A stretch of 64,000 nt of DNA from Anaerovibrio lipolyticus DSM 3074. GTDB taxonomy: Bacteria; Bacillota; Negativicutes; Selenomonadales; Selenomonadaceae. The translations under genes and the position numbers were made by a program. Location of the stretch: contig NZ_FQYW01000016.1 in assembly GCF_900141865.1 (NCBI RefSeq), forward strand, positions 20,492 through 84,491, in the 5' to 3' direction. Below are positions 1 through 9,602 of the stretch, piece after piece. The notes beneath the pieces were generated by a model. It saw nothing but the letters and a program-made list of their open reading frames with translations, was not told the DNA's origin and ran no database searches. The stretch's first letter is position 1, and every line of letters starts with the position of its first letter.

Positions 1-1
1 A

Positions 2-793
2 GAGCTGAAGGATTTCCAGATGGAGTCCTATACTGCAGCATTTGAGGCCTTTGTAAACGAGATTAAGCCTTCCGCTATTTTGGTTGGTGCAACCCCTGTA
101 GGCCGTCAGCTGGCTCCAAGAGTTGCTTCCAGATTTAACACTGGTCTTACAGCAGACTGCACAATTCTGGATATCCATGAGAATACTGATTTGGTACAGA
201 TTCGTCCTGCATTTGGTGGTAACATCATGGCAGAGATTCTGACTCCAAACTCCAGACCTCAGCTGGCTACTGTTCGTTATAAGATTATGGATGCTCCTGA
301 GCGCAGTGCTGAGGCTAAGGGCGAAATCGTCAAGATTTCAGTTCCATCTGAAAAGCTTAAGACCCGTACTCAGGTTTTGGGTATTACCCAGAAGCAGAAG
401 GAAAAGAGCATTGAAAATGCAGATATCCTTGTTGTTGCAGGCCGTGGTCTGAAGAAGAAGGAAGACATTGCTTTGGTTCGCGAGCTGGCAGATGCTCTGG
501 GCGGCGATATTGCCTGCACCAGACCATTGGCAGAGGCTGGCTGGCTTGATGCCAAGCATCAGATTGGTCTTTCTGGCCGTACCGTTCGTCCTAGACTCAT
601 TATCACCTGTGGTGTATCCGGTGCAATTCAGTTTGTAGCTGGTATGAACAACTCCGACAACATCTTTGCTATCAATACTGATCCTAATGCTAGCATCTTT
701 AAGGTAGCAAACTACGCTGTTATCGGCGATATTTATGAAGTTATTCCAAAGCTCATTGAGCAGGTTAAACAGGGAAAGGGTGTAAAGGCATGA
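2..793 (+). CDS. etfA: Electron transfer flavoprotein alpha subunit (5' partial)
   Basis: C-terminal part of EtfA, the FAD-carrying subunit that passes electrons between an acyl-CoA or 2-hydroxyacid dehydrogenase and its acceptor. The reading frame is open to the window edge, so the N-terminus is missing. Visible are the N-terminal-domain end ([17 protein letters not shown]) and the FAD-binding C-terminal domain with [21 protein letters not shown] and [19 protein letters not shown], both typical of the family. Its stop overlaps the start of the FAD-linked dehydrogenase by 4 bp (ATGA), so the two are translationally coupled. This arrangement matches Etf-linked lactate/glycolate dehydrogenases of anaerobes; etfB is expected just upstream. 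Confidence 0.93.
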   Translation, partial: ELKDFQMESYTAAFEAFVNEIKPSAILVGATPVGRQLAPRVASRFNTGLTADCTILDIHENTDLVQIRPAFGGNIMAEILTPNSRPQLATVRYKIMDAPERSAEAKGEIVKISVPSEKLKTRTQVLGITQKQKEKSIENADILVVAGRGLKKKEDIALVRELADALGGDIACTRPLAEAGWLDAKHQIGLSGRTVRPRLIITCGVSGAIQFVAGMNNSDNIFAINTDPNASIFKVANYAVIGDIYEVIPKLIEQVKQGKGVKA

Positions 794-2193
794 GCGAATA
801 CAAGGTTTTAGATGCTTCCGATTTAGAGGCTATCAGCCAGTATGTGCCTCGTGAGCGCATTCTTTGGGCTGATGAAATTAATGAAGAATATAGTCATGAC
901 GAGTTAAGTGCTGACGCTTCCTATCCTGAGATGGTAGTAAAGATTACCTCTGCAGAGGAAGCATCCAAGGTTATGAGATATGCTAATGACAAGCATATTG
1001 CTGTAACCCCTAGAGGTGCTGGTACTGGTCTGGTAGGTTCCTCCGTTGCAGTGGAGAAGGGTATCATGATTGATACTACCCTTATGAATCACTTCTTGGA
1101 GCTGGACGAAAAGAATCTGACCCTCACTGTTGAGCCAGGCGTTCTGCTGATGGAAATTGGTCAGTATGTAGAGGAGAAGGGCCTTTTCTATCCACCTGAT
1201 CCAGGTGAGAAGACTGCAACCATTGGTGGTAACATCAGCACCAATGCCGGTGGTATGCGTGCTGTTAAATATGGTGTAACCAGAGACTATGTACGTGGCT
1301 TGGAGGTAGTTCTGGCTGACGGTACTATCATGGAAGTAGGCGGCAAGGTTGTAAAGAACAGCTCCGGCTATGACCTTAAGGATTTGATTGTAGGTTCTGA
1401 GGGTACTCTCTGCTTGGTTACTAAGGCAATCCTTAGACTGTTGCCACTGCCACAGAAGAATGTTTCTTTGTTGATTCCATTCCCAACTCTGGCACAGGCT
1501 ATTGGCACTGTACCTCTTATTGTTAGCTCCAACGTTATCCCTACTGCTGTAGAGTTCATGGAGCGCGAGGTTATTATGGACTCTGAGGAGTACCTCGGCA
1601 AGAAGTTCCCTGATAACCAGGCTGATGCTTACCTCTTACTGAAGTTCGATGGTGCATCTGTAGAGGAAATCAGTAAGTATTATGACAGCGTAGCTCAGAT
1701 TTGCTTGGAGCAGGGCGCACTTGACCTCTTGATTGCTGATACTGACGAGCGTGCAGAGGCAATCTGGAAGGCAAGAGGAGCATTCCTTGAGGCAATTAAG
1801 GGCTCTACCACCATGATGGATGAGGTAGACGTAGTTGTTCCTAGAAGCTGCGTAAATGAGTTCGTTGAGTTCGTTCATGATCTTCGCAAGGAAATGGGCA
1901 TCCGCATTAAGAGCTTCGGTCATGCTGGTGATGGTAACCTCCATGTATATATCCTTCGTGATGATATGGATGACAAGAAGTGGGCAGAGATGCTGGGCAA
2001 GGCAATGGAGCGCATGTACATCAAGGCTCGTGAGCTGAAGGGTCAGGTTTCCGGTGAGCATGGTATCGGTCTTGCCAAGAAGCCTTATCTGAAGGAAAGC
2101 CTCCCTAAGGAGTCCATGAAGCTGATGCAGGGAATCAAGAAGGCATTCGATCCAAACAACATTTTGAATCCTCATAAGGTATGCTTTGATTAA
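790..2193 (+). CDS. glcD: FAD-binding oxidase, GlcD/D-lactate dehydrogenase family
   Basis: Flavoprotein of 467 residues in the GlcD / VAO family that oxidises a 2-hydroxyacid (D-lactate or glycolate). The N-terminal PCMH-type FAD domain contains [10 protein letters not shown] (about residues 75-85), [20 protein letters not shown] and [18 protein letters not shown]. The C-terminal domain ends with [14 protein letters not shown] and [14 protein letters not shown], which carry the conserved substrate and flavin-contact residues. The start overlaps the etfA stop. In Acetobacterium-type systems a GlcD-like subunit with EtfAB forms an electron-confurcating lactate dehydrogenase, so this is the likely role; that assignment is from context and substrate cannot be fixed from sequence. 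A strong terminator follows. Confidence 0.88.
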   Translation: MSEYKVLDASDLEAISQYVPRERILWADEINEEYSHDELSADASYPEMVVKITSAEEASKVMRYANDKHIAVTPRGAGTGLVGSSVAVEKGIMIDTTLMNHFLELDEKNLTLTVEPGVLLMEIGQYVEEKGLFYPPDPGEKTATIGGNISTNAGGMRAVKYGVTRDYVRGLEVVLADGTIMEVGGKVVKNSSGYDLKDLIVGSEGTLCLVTKAILRLLPLPQKNVSLLIPFPTLAQAIGTVPLIVSSNVIPTAVEFMEREVIMDSEEYLGKKFPDNQADAYLLLKFDGASVEEISKYYDSVAQICLEQGALDLLIADTDERAEAIWKARGAFLEAIKGSTTMMDEVDVVVPRSCVNEFVEFVHDLRKEMGIRIKSFGHAGDGNLHVYILRDDMDDKKWAEMLGKAMERMYIKARELKGQVSGEHGIGLAKKPYLKESLPKESMKLMQGIKKAFDPNNILNPHKVCFD

Positions 2194-2223
2194 TACCTTT
2201 TTTCAATAGTTCCCCTTTCAGGA

Positions 2224-2265
2224 GAAGTTCGTCGCAAGAGAAATCTTGCGGCGAATTCTTTTTTT
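2224..2265 (+). terminator. Rho-independent terminator after etfA-glcD
   Basis: Inverted repeat of about 15 bp (arms near 2224-2239 and 2244-2258, one bulged base) with a GAAA-type loop, followed by a run of seven T. It separates the etf/glcD operon from polC. Confidence 0.85.
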
Positions 2266-2336
2266 GTGCATTTTATCATCATTTTTCTGCTATACTATTT
2301 AGGAAAGATGATTTGTATTCGGGGGTTTTGCTTCTT

Positions 2337-5300
2337 ATGGATAAATACTGTATTGTCCCCAAGACCAGTCGTATATTGTTTGACTTGGCCAGGGGGATGG
2401 AAATGAATCATGATGAGGAGGTGCTGCTTAAGGGCGGCTTTATTCGTCATGTGGAAATTTCTTTGGACACCAATACATGGGAAATACTGGCCTGGACTAT
2501 GCCACAAATTGCGGAATCACTCCTTGAACGGGTGGCTTCCTTTGTGGAGGAAAAGAATCAGGTGGCCAAGGTGCTTATCTATCAGACAGCCATGAAGCTG
2601 GATAAAATTGTGGAGCAGAACTGGGAAAAGCTGGTGGATTATGTTGCCAAGGAAAATCAGGGGGTACGCCACATCCTTTTGCACTCCAACCGCATATATA
2701 AAGAATCCAAGATTTTACTGCAGGTAAATGGCGATTTTAGTAAATACCTTCTCGAAGAACATAATATTTTACAGGATTTAAAAGAAGCCGGTATCAAGGT
2801 AATCGGCTATCCTATTAAGCTGGAGTGCTTGCCTGTATATGAGGAAATAGAAGTTCCAGATGTGGAGGAGGCCGTTCAGGAGACCAAGGAATACCAGGCG
2901 GCACTAGAGGCTGCCAAGGCTCCGGCTCCAAAGCCAGCCCAGGGTGGTGGCGGCTATGGTGGCAATTACGGTGGAGCTCCTGCTGGTGGCGGAGAAAAGA
3001 GCCCATCTAGCAAGCCTTCCCGTCCTAGACGGGCTGCTATTCCAATTGGCGATGACGATAGCCCGCTGGTTTATGGTGAGGCTATAATAGGTGAAATTAC
3101 CCCTATTTCTGAGATAGAAGGTGAAATGAAGAATGTGGTGGCACAGGGTACCATTGCAGGTGTAGATGGCCGTAGCTTCCAGACCACCAATATTCTTCTT
3201 TTTGCTGTGGCGGATAATACTGAGGGTATCTCCTGTAAGGCCTTCTTTAAGGATACTGAGGGCTATGAAAAGGTTCTGGGCCGTCTTAAAAAGGCTGCCA
3301 AGGGTGGCGGTGTCATAAAGATAAAGGGCTCCGTCCGCTACGATAAATACGATAATGACTATGTAATGTTTGCTGACAGCGTGCTGTTGGTGGATGTGGA
3401 AAGCCGCAAGGATAATGCAGAGGAAAAACGTGTGGAGCTTCATTGCCATACCACCATGAGTAATATGGATGCGGTGTCTTCTGCCAAAAAGCTTATAACT
3501 ACTGCCGAAAAATGGGGTTGGCCGGCCATTGCCATCACAGATCACGGCGTTGTTCAGGCCTTTCCTGAGGCCATGGAAACGGTATTTGGACGTAAGCCAC
3601 TGAATATAAAGGTCGTCTATGGCGTGGAAGGCTATCTGGTAGGAGAGGATTACGAGCAAAAGCGGGCAAATCACATTATTTTGCTGGCGAAAAATCCTAA
3701 TGGTCTTCGCAATCTCTATAAGCTGATAACCATGTCTCATCTGCGTTTTTTCCACCGTACACCGAGATTGCCACGGCAGCTTATCCAGGAATACCGTGAG
3801 GGGCTGATTATTGGTTCTGCCTGTGAGGCGGGGGAGCTGATAAGGGCTATTGTAGCAGGACAAAGCCATGAGGAATTACTTAAGATTGCTGATTTCTACG
3901 ATTATTTGGAAATCCAGCCTATTGGCAACAATGAATTCCTTGTGAGAAGTGAAGATTTTCCAAATATAAAAGATGACAATGATCTCATTAATATAAATTT
4001 GAAGGTCGCTGAGCTGGCAAAGCAGCTTAATAAGCCGTTAATTGCTACCTGTGATGTGCATTTCCTTAATCCTGAGGACCAGATTTACCGTGCTATTCTC
4101 ATGAAGGGAAAGGGCTTTAAGGATGCGGATTTTCAGCCACCTTTGTTCCTTAGAACTACGGAGGAAATGCTGGCAGAATTCCAATATCTTGGGGAAGAAG
4201 CAGCATACGAGGCAGTAGTTACCAATCCACGAAAAATCGCGGAAATGTGTGAAAAGTTTAAGCCTATTCCAGATGAATTGTATTCACCAATGATTCCGGG
4301 GGCGGATGAGGAAATAACCTCCATGACCTATAACAAGGCCAAGAGCCTGTATGGAGAAGTGTTGCCGAAAATCGTCCAGGATAGAATTGACCAGGAGCTA
4401 AAACCAATTATTGCCCATGGCTTCTCGGTTTTGTATCTTATCGCTCAGCGTTTGGTGCGTAAATCCAATTTAGATGGTTATTTGGTAGGTTCCCGTGGCT
4501 CTGTTGGCTCATCCTTTGTGGCAACTATGACGGATATTACCGAGGTAAATCCACTGCCACCCCATTGGCGGTGTCCACACTGTAAGCATAGTGAGTTTAT
4601 TACAGATGGTTCCTATGGCTGTGGCTATGATTTGCCGGATAAGAGCTGTCCTATCTGCGGTACTAATATGATAAAGGATGGCCACGAGATTCCATTTGCC
4701 GTATTCCTGGGCTTTGATGGTGATAAGGTTCCTGATATTGACCTTAATTTCTCTGGTGAATACCAGCCAGTGGCTCATAAGTACACTGAGGAGCTTTTTG
4801 GCAAGGATAACGTATTCCGTGCCGGTTCCATTGGTACTGTGGCGGAGAAAACCGCCTATGGCTTTGTGAGAAAATACTTTGAGGAAAAGGGACAGACCAA
4901 GCGGGAGGCCTACATTAACAAGGTGGCCATTGGCTGTAATGGAGTTAAGCGTACCACAGGCCAGCACCCGGCTGGTATTATGGTAGTGCCCCGTGATATG
5001 GATGTGCATTTCTTTACGCCACTTCAACACCCTGCTGATGACACCACATCAGCTACAATTACAACTCATTTCGATTATCATTCCATCTCCAGCCGTTTGG
5101 TTAAGCTGGATATTCTGGGCCACGATGATCCTACGGTAATTAAGATGCTGGAGGATCTTACCCATCGCGATCCTAAGACTATTCCATTTGATGATCCGGC
5201 AACCTTGAGTTTATTCAACTGTACCAATGCTTTGGGCGTTACAGAGGAAGAGCTGGGGGCTAATTCCGGTACCTTTGGGATTCCGGAGTTTAGGACCAAT

Positions 5301-6155
5301 TTTACCCGTCAGATGATTGCAGACACCAATCCAAGCTGTTTTTCGGATTTGGTGCGCATATCCGGCTTTTCCCATGGTACTGATGTATGGCTGGGAAATG
5401 CCCAGGACCTTATCAGAGCAGGTACATGTGCCCTTCAGAACGCCATTGCTGCCCGTGATGACATTATGATGTATCTCATGCATAATGGGGTGGAGCCACT
5501 CTTGGCCTTTAAGACCATGGAGCGGGTACGTAAGGGGAAGGGCATAGAACCAGATGTGGTGGAAACCCTTCGTAAGACTGGTATTCCAGAATGGTATATT
5601 GAATCCTGTCAGAAGATTAAGTATATGTTCCCAAGGGCTCATGCAACGGCTTACGTTATGATGGCTTATCGAATTGCCTTTTGTAAGGTTCATTATCCGT
5701 TGGCATATTATGCGGCTTATTTCTCTATTCGTGCTGCTGCCTTTGATTCGGATATCATTGCCAGGGGGCAGAAAGCAGTCAAGGAAAAAATGGAGGAGCT
5801 GGAGGCCAAGGATAAAAGGGATGCCAAGGAGGATGAGCTTTATGTTGTCCTTCAGCTGGCCTGGGAAATGTATATCAGAGGCTTTAAGGTGAAAAAGGTT
5901 GATCTCTACAAATCCGGGGCTGACCGCTTCCAGATGGTAACAGAGGAAAATGCCCTTCTGCCACCGTTTACAACCCTTACGGGACTTGGTGGTGTGGATG
6001 CCAAGTCCATTGTGGAGAAAAGAAAAACCGGTCCATTTTCTTCTATTGAAAATTTGAAGAAGCGAACCGGCATAACGAAAACTAGTGTTGAGGCCCTCAG
6101 AGTCCATGGCTGTCTTGAAGGTATGGATGAGAGCGATCAGATGTCGCTGTTTTGA
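2337..6155 (+). CDS. polC: DNA polymerase III alpha subunit, PolC type, without exonuclease insert
   Basis: Replicative polymerase of Gram-positive type. Seen in order: an N-terminal region, a glycine-rich linker (GGGGYGGNYGGAPAGGG, around residue 210), an OB-fold, a PHP domain starting ELHCHTTMS, a zinc motif (CPHCKHSEF ... CPICG), polymerase core motifs (DKVPDIDLNFSGEYQP, GSRGSVGSS, TGQHPAGI, KLDILGHDDPT) and a C-terminal clamp-binding QMSLF. Bacillus PolC carries a roughly 190-residue DnaQ-like exonuclease inside PHP. Here VVYGVEGYLVG runs straight into ANHIILLAKNPNGLRNLYKL, so that domain is absent and the protein is about 1270 residues rather than about 1430. I chose ATG 2337, preceded by GGGGG at 2321. 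An in-frame TTG at 2313, behind AGGAAAG, is an alternative that would add 8 residues. Confidence 0.95.
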   Translation: MDKYCIVPKTSRILFDLARGMEMNHDEEVLLKGGFIRHVEISLDTNTWEILAWTMPQIAESLLERVASFVEEKNQVAKVLIYQTAMKLDKIVEQNWEKLVDYVAKENQGVRHILLHSNRIYKESKILLQVNGDFSKYLLEEHNILQDLKEAGIKVIGYPIKLECLPVYEEIEVPDVEEAVQETKEYQAALEAAKAPAPKPAQGGGGYGGNYGGAPAGGGEKSPSSKPSRPRRAAIPIGDDDSPLVYGEAIIGEITPISEIEGEMKNVVAQGTIAGVDGRSFQTTNILLFAVADNTEGISCKAFFKDTEGYEKVLGRLKKAAKGGGVIKIKGSVRYDKYDNDYVMFADSVLLVDVESRKDNAEEKRVELHCHTTMSNMDAVSSAKKLITTAEKWGWPAIAITDHGVVQAFPEAMETVFGRKPLNIKVVYGVEGYLVGEDYEQKRANHIILLAKNPNGLRNLYKLITMSHLRFFHRTPRLPRQLIQEYREGLIIGSACEAGELIRAIVAGQSHEELLKIADFYDYLEIQPIGNNEFLVRSEDFPNIKDDNDLININLKVAELAKQLNKPLIATCDVHFLNPEDQIYRAILMKGKGFKDADFQPPLFLRTTEEMLAEFQYLGEEAAYEAVVTNPRKIAEMCEKFKPIPDELYSPMIPGADEEITSMTYNKAKSLYGEVLPKIVQDRIDQELKPIIAHGFSVLYLIAQRLVRKSNLDGYLVGSRGSVGSSFVATMTDITEVNPLPPHWRCPHCKHSEFITDGSYGCGYDLPDKSCPICGTNMIKDGHEIPFAVFLGFDGDKVPDIDLNFSGEYQPVAHKYTEELFGKDNVFRAGSIGTVAEKTAYGFVRKYFEEKGQTKREAYINKVAIGCNGVKRTTGQHPAGIMVVPRDMDVHFFTPLQHPADDTTSATITTHFDYHSISSRLVKLDILGHDDPTVIKMLEDLTHRDPKTIPFDDPATLSLFNCTNALGVTEEELGANSGTFGIPEFRTNFTRQMIADTNPSCFSDLVRISGFSHGTDVWLGNAQDLIRAGTCALQNAIAARDDIMMYLMHNGVEPLLAFKTMERVRKGKGIEPDVVETLRKTGIPEWYIESCQKIKYMFPRAHATAYVMMAYRIAFCKVHYPLAYYAAYFSIRAAAFDSDIIARGQKAVKEKMEELEAKDKRDAKEDELYVVLQLAWEMYIRGFKVKKVDLYKSGADRFQMVTEENALLPPFTTLTGLGGVDAKSIVEKRKTGPFSSIENLKKRTGITKTSVEALRVHGCLEGMDESDQMSLF

Positions 6156-6173
6156 GCGAAAGGTGGCTTATAT

Positions 6174-6851
6174 ATGTTAAAAGAAATCAAAAGAAAAGTG
6201 CTGGAATGTGCTGTTAAAGCTGAAAATATGGGGCTTTGTCAGCATCGCTCCGGCAATTTTAGTATCCGTGATGAGGATACAGGACTTATTTGTATTACTC
6301 CCACAGGCATGGACCGCAGTGAAATGACATATCATGATATTGTGGTGGTGAATATGAATGCTGAGGTGGTGGAGGCTGAGACACTGCACCGTCCCACCAG
6401 TGAGGTAACTATGCACCTCAAAATTTATGAGGCACGTCCTGATGTAAATGCTGTGGTTCATACTCACTCCAAGTTTGCCCTTACCTTTGCCATTCTCAAT
6501 AAACCAATTCCTGCCATCGTGACGGAATTAATGCACTTGGGCTGCAAGGAAGGCTATATTCCTGTAGCCCCTTATGGACGGCCTGCTACTCCTGCACTGG
6601 CGGAGTCGGTGCTAAAGCCTCTGCAGATTTCGGATGTGGCCCTTATGGAAAAGCATGGTGCTGTAGCTGTTGATAAAGACATAAAGGAAGCTCTGACCAA
6701 GGCTGCCTATGTGGAGGAGTTGGCGGAGATTTACTATAATACCTTGACGATTTTGGGACCTGGGAAGGAACCGGATTATGTTGACAAGGAAGAATTGCAA
6801 AAATGGGCATATCCGAAGGAGATAAAGCTCCTGCCTGGTGAAAATAAATAA
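6174..6851 (+). CDS. Class II aldolase/adducin family protein (fuculose-phosphate aldolase-like)
   Basis: Zinc-dependent class II aldolase of 225 residues. The metal and catalytic residues expected in L-fuculose-1-phosphate aldolase are visible: SGNFS near the N-terminus for phosphate binding, SEVTMH carrying the catalytic Glu, HTHS giving two zinc histidines and EKHGAVAV giving the third. RBS AAAGGTGG precedes the ATG. Only 9 bp separate it from mtnA, so the pair is co-transcribed. With MtnA it may cleave 5-deoxyribulose-1-phosphate (the DHAP shunt for 5'-deoxyadenosine waste) or act like MtnB in methionine salvage. The family is certain; the substrate is inferred from the neighbour. Confidence 0.88.
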   Translation: MLKEIKRKVLECAVKAENMGLCQHRSGNFSIRDEDTGLICITPTGMDRSEMTYHDIVVVNMNAEVVEAETLHRPTSEVTMHLKIYEARPDVNAVVHTHSKFALTFAILNKPIPAIVTELMHLGCKEGYIPVAPYGRPATPALAESVLKPLQISDVALMEKHGAVAVDKDIKEALTKAAYVEELAEIYYNTLTILGPGKEPDYVDKEELQKWAYPKEIKLLPGENK

Positions 6852-6860
6852 GAGGTTATT

Positions 6861-7940
6861 ATGAGTAATAAAACGATTATGGATTATGATACAGTGGCGC
6901 TGGATGATGCCAAGAGTGCTTTGGTGATTATTGACCAGACTAAGCTGCCATATAGTACGGAAATTTTGGAATTAACTGATTTAAAGGAAATATGGGATGC
7001 CATATATCTGCTACAGGTTCGGGGTGCTCCCGCTATTGGAGTGGCAGCGGCTATCGGCATATATCTGGAAGCTAAGAAAATCGGGGCGGAGGAAACTGAG
7101 TTTGATGACTTTTATGAAAAGTTCGCCAAGGCCAAGGAATATCTGGATTCTGCCCGTCCAACAGCCGTAAACCTTTCTTGGGCTCTGAACCGCATGGAGC
7201 AGGTGGTATTGGCCAACAAGACCAGAAGCGCGGAGGAAATAGTGAATTGCCTTCATGATGAGGCGGTGGAAATCCGCGAGGAGGATATTCGGGTGTGCCG
7301 TGCAATTGGTGAGCATGGCTTGACTCTTATTAAGGACGGAGATGGTATTCTGACCCACTGCAACGCGGGGAAGCTGGCGGCTGTAAAGTATGGTACTGCC
7401 ACGGCTCCTATTTACGTGGGGCAGGAGAAGGGCTACAGCTTTAGGGTATTTGCTGATGAAACGAGACCTCTTCTGCAGGGTGCCCGCCTTACAGCCTTTG
7501 AGCTTAAGGAATCTGGTATTGATGTGACTCTTATCTGTGATAATATGTCAAATATGGTTATGCGCAATGGCTGGGTTAATGCCATATTTGTGGGCTGTGA
7601 CAGAGTGGCGGCTAACGGTGATGTGGCCAATAAAATTGGTACTTCCATTGTGGCGACAGTTGCCAAGCGATATAACATTCCGTTTTATGTGTGTGCTCCA
7701 ACTGCCACTATTGATATGGCTACACCAACAGGAAATGAAATCAAGATAGAGCAGCGTAAGGCTGAGGAAGTCACGGAAATGTGGTATGAGAAGCGTATGG
7801 CACCGGATGGGGTAAAGGTTTATAATCCTGCCTTTGATGTGACGGATAATGATCTTATCACTGGTATTGTAACGGAATTTGGAATTGCCAGAGCACCATA
7901 TAGTGAGAGCCTAAAAAAGATTTTTACTATGAAATCTTAA
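6861..7940 (+). CDS. mtnA: S-methyl-5-thioribose-1-phosphate isomerase
   Basis: MtnA of 359 residues, close to the family's usual 340-360. It isomerises methylthioribose-1-phosphate, or 5-deoxyribose-1-phosphate, to the ketose. Family signatures seen are [13 protein letters not shown] near the N-terminus, [13 protein letters not shown] with the catalytic Cys, [27 protein letters not shown], and [18 protein letters not shown] with the catalytic Asp. RBS AAGAGG lies upstream. It follows the class II aldolase gene; no mtnK, mtnN or phosphorylase gene lies beside it, so the sugar phosphate must be supplied by genes elsewhere. Confidence 0.93.
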   Translation: MSNKTIMDYDTVALDDAKSALVIIDQTKLPYSTEILELTDLKEIWDAIYLLQVRGAPAIGVAAAIGIYLEAKKIGAEETEFDDFYEKFAKAKEYLDSARPTAVNLSWALNRMEQVVLANKTRSAEEIVNCLHDEAVEIREEDIRVCRAIGEHGLTLIKDGDGILTHCNAGKLAAVKYGTATAPIYVGQEKGYSFRVFADETRPLLQGARLTAFELKESGIDVTLICDNMSNMVMRNGWVNAIFVGCDRVAANGDVANKIGTSIVATVAKRYNIPFYVCAPTATIDMATPTGNEIKIEQRKAEEVTEMWYEKRMAPDGVKVYNPAFDVTDNDLITGIVTEFGIARAPYSESLKKIFTMKS

Positions 7941-7979
7941 TGAACCAAATCTGAAAGAGGAAGATGAACGAAAATCTAG

Positions 7980-8008
7980 TTGACAACAGGGATTTAATCA
8001 CCTATAAT
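7980..8008 (+). promoter_or_regulatory. Promoter of the tRNA cluster
   Basis: Consensus TTGACA (7980-7985), 17-bp spacer and TATAAT (8003-8008), about 33 bp ahead of tRNA-Asp. A near-perfect sigma-A promoter, as expected for stable RNA. Confidence 0.9.
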
Positions 8009-8040
8009 ATCTATTGTCGTCACAAGCGATAACTAAACGC

Positions 8041-8117
8041 GACCCGGTAGTTTAGTTGGTTAGAATGCCGCCCTGTCACGGCGGAGGTCAGGGGTTCAAG
8101 TCCCCTTCGGGTCGCCA
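8041..8117 (+). tRNA. tRNA-Asp (GTC)
   Basis: 77-nt cloverleaf with encoded CCA. The acceptor GACCCGG pairs with TCGGGTC, the discriminator is G, and anticodon GTC lies at 8075-8077 in loop CTGTCAC. T-loop GTTCAAG is present. Confidence 0.96.
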
Positions 8118-8121
8118 TTTT

Positions 8122-8197
8122 GCGGAAATAGCTCAGTTGGTAGAGCATCACCTTGCCAAGGTGGGGGTCGCGAGTTCGAGTCTCGTTTTCCGCTCCA
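8122..8197 (+). tRNA. tRNA-Gly (GCC)
   Basis: 76-nt cloverleaf with encoded CCA. The acceptor is GCGGAAA/TTTCCGC, anticodon GCC is at 8155-8157, the D-loop is AGCTCAGTTGGTAGAGC and the T-loop is GTTCGAG. Four bp separate it from tRNA-Asp. Confidence 0.96.
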
Positions 8198-8206
8198 TTT
8201 TTTTAT

Positions 8207-8281
8207 GGTGACATCGCCAAGTGGTAAGGCCAAGGTCTGCAAAACCTTTATTCCCCAGTTCGAATCTGGGTGTCACCTCCA
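8207..8281 (+). tRNA. tRNA-Cys (GCA)
   Basis: 75-nt cloverleaf with encoded CCA. The acceptor GGTGACA pairs with TGTCACC, the discriminator is T as usual for Cys, and anticodon GCA is at 8239-8241. Last gene of the tRNA cluster. Confidence 0.95.
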
Positions 8282-8291
8282 AGGCATATTA

Positions 8292-8324
8292 AAAGGACTG
8301 TATCGTTTGACACAGTCCTTTTTT
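8292..8324 (+). terminator. Terminator of the tRNA cluster, possibly bidirectional
   Basis: Stem AAAGGACTGT/ACAGTCCTTT followed by a T-run. The A-run on its left gives a weaker T-run for the convergent M48 gene ending at 8334. Confidence 0.85.
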
Positions 8325-8333
8325 GGTGTTTAT

Positions 8334-9419
8334 TTACTTTATACTGTTAAGCTTGCTTGCGATTTCCTCGGCAGAGGCATCGGTGTTCAGGGAGGTGATA
8401 ATGCCCTGATTGCCCATATAAACAGTACCTTCGTATGCAGTGGCATCAACACCGCCATTATCGTGGAAGGCTCTGGCAAGATTACCGGCTACATAGTAGG
8501 CCCGAACCTGTTCGGACATTTCTTCCGTAGCAGCAGGAACGATAAATTCCTTGTCATTTACATAGACTGCATTGCCCTTCACGTCGACCTTGTTTCCGCT
8601 GTATTCCTTTATTTTCTTTATGTAGTTATTAAGGCGTTCGCTGTGGGAAGGATGGTCGGAAACAGAGAATATGTCACCGGTCATCTGCTGACTGCCGGAT
8701 TTCTCTATTACGCGCTGCCATACAGCAGGGCAGGCTCCCAGATTGTAGTTAGAATTTGCCAGATACTGGAAGGCAATGTTATCTGCTTCCCATTCCATAG
8801 GCTTGGTGATATGCACCTTTTCGGTGTAGTTGGCAATAACATTTGTTATAGCCACGCCAACTCCATTGGTATTGGATGCGATAGCAGTGGCAATAAGGGT
8901 TACCGGTACAGATTTTTTGAAGCCCTTAACCACGTGATCACGCATACCATGGGACATTTCATGTCCCAATACAACAGCTACCTCGTCGTCAGTGCGTAAT
9001 AAATCAAAGATCCCGGCATTTACGGTCATTACATGGCCCAAGGAGCAGGCAGCGTTAAAATCCTTGCTTGGGTTAATAAAATAAAGGAAAGGCTTTTCGT
9101 TAATGGCAGGTTCTGTTACGGCCACAGCAGCGGAAAGGTTGGACATTATACCATCAAGCCGCTGATTCAGATATGGGTCACTGTCAACACCCTGTTTTTC
9201 CTTCATCTGAGCATACAGCTGTTGTCTACCTTCCTCGGTATTATTGATCTTGTCAATCTGCTTGTTATACTCAGACATCTGGTAGCCTGCAATGCCTACA
9301 TTTATGGCCGCGTCCAGCCAGTTTGCGTCAGCCTGGGAAGGAGCACCGGCAAAGATAGGCATAGTCACCAGCATAGCACTGGCGATGAGTTTGGAAAGCT
9401 TCTTTTTAAAATTAAACAT
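8334..9419 (-). CDS. M48 family metallopeptidase, exported
   Basis: Zinc endopeptidase of about 361 residues with a clear Sec signal (FKKKLSKLIASAMLVTMP, then AGAPSQA). The catalytic HEMSH motif sits in VVLGHEMSHGMRDH, and the third zinc ligand is the Glu of EWEADNIAF. It resembles the BepA/LoiP-type periplasmic quality-control proteases but has no TPR region; the roughly 130-residue C-terminal tail is of unknown function. I place the start at ATG 9419 because AAGGGGTGA lies 7-8 bp upstream; a GTG at 9428 overlaps that ribosome site. An extended -10 (TGATATAAT, complement of 9459-9467) lies upstream. Confidence 0.88.
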   Translation of the reverse strand: MFNFKKKLSKLIASAMLVTMPIFAGAPSQADANWLDAAINVGIAGYQMSEYNKQIDKINNTEEGRQQLYAQMKEKQGVDSDPYLNQRLDGIMSNLSAAVAVTEPAINEKPFLYFINPSKDFNAACSLGHVMTVNAGIFDLLRTDDEVAVVLGHEMSHGMRDHVVKGFKKSVPVTLIATAIASNTNGVGVAITNVIANYTEKVHITKPMEWEADNIAFQYLANSNYNLGACPAVWQRVIEKSGSQQMTGDIFSVSDHPSHSERLNNYIKKIKEYSGNKVDVKGNAVYVNDKEFIVPAATEEMSEQVRAYYVAGNLARAFHDNGGVDATAYEGTVYMGNQGIITSLNTDASAEEIASKLNSIK

Positions 9420-9602
9420 AAAAATCACCCCTTATAATTTAATTTATTTACCTTGTTTATTATATCATAGTCCGCATTAAAATATCCTTAGAGGCAGAAA
9501 AATAGGAAATTAGAAATAGTCATCAAATATTGCTTATGGCAAAAAATCATAAGTTGGGGTATAATATTCAAGTGAATTTTTAAACGAGGTGTAAGAAATA
9601 CA

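Noticed and set aside
2904..3869. 321-codon minus-strand frame opposite polC
   Set aside because: Antisense to conserved PHP/OB coding sequence; composition is that of a shadow frame.
5211..6107. 298-codon minus-strand frame opposite the polC 3' end
   Set aside because: Overlaps the conserved polymerase core and clamp motif in antisense; no promoter or ribosome site.
8205..8999. A 264-codon plus-strand frame running from tRNA-Cys through the M48 gene
   Set aside because: It begins inside the tRNA and is antisense to a protein with a signal peptide and HEMSH motif; it has no ribosome site.
9530..9565. Promoter TTGCTT-TATAAT before the zinc-ribbon protein gene
   Set aside because: The spacer would be 24 bp, too long; only the -10 looks credible.
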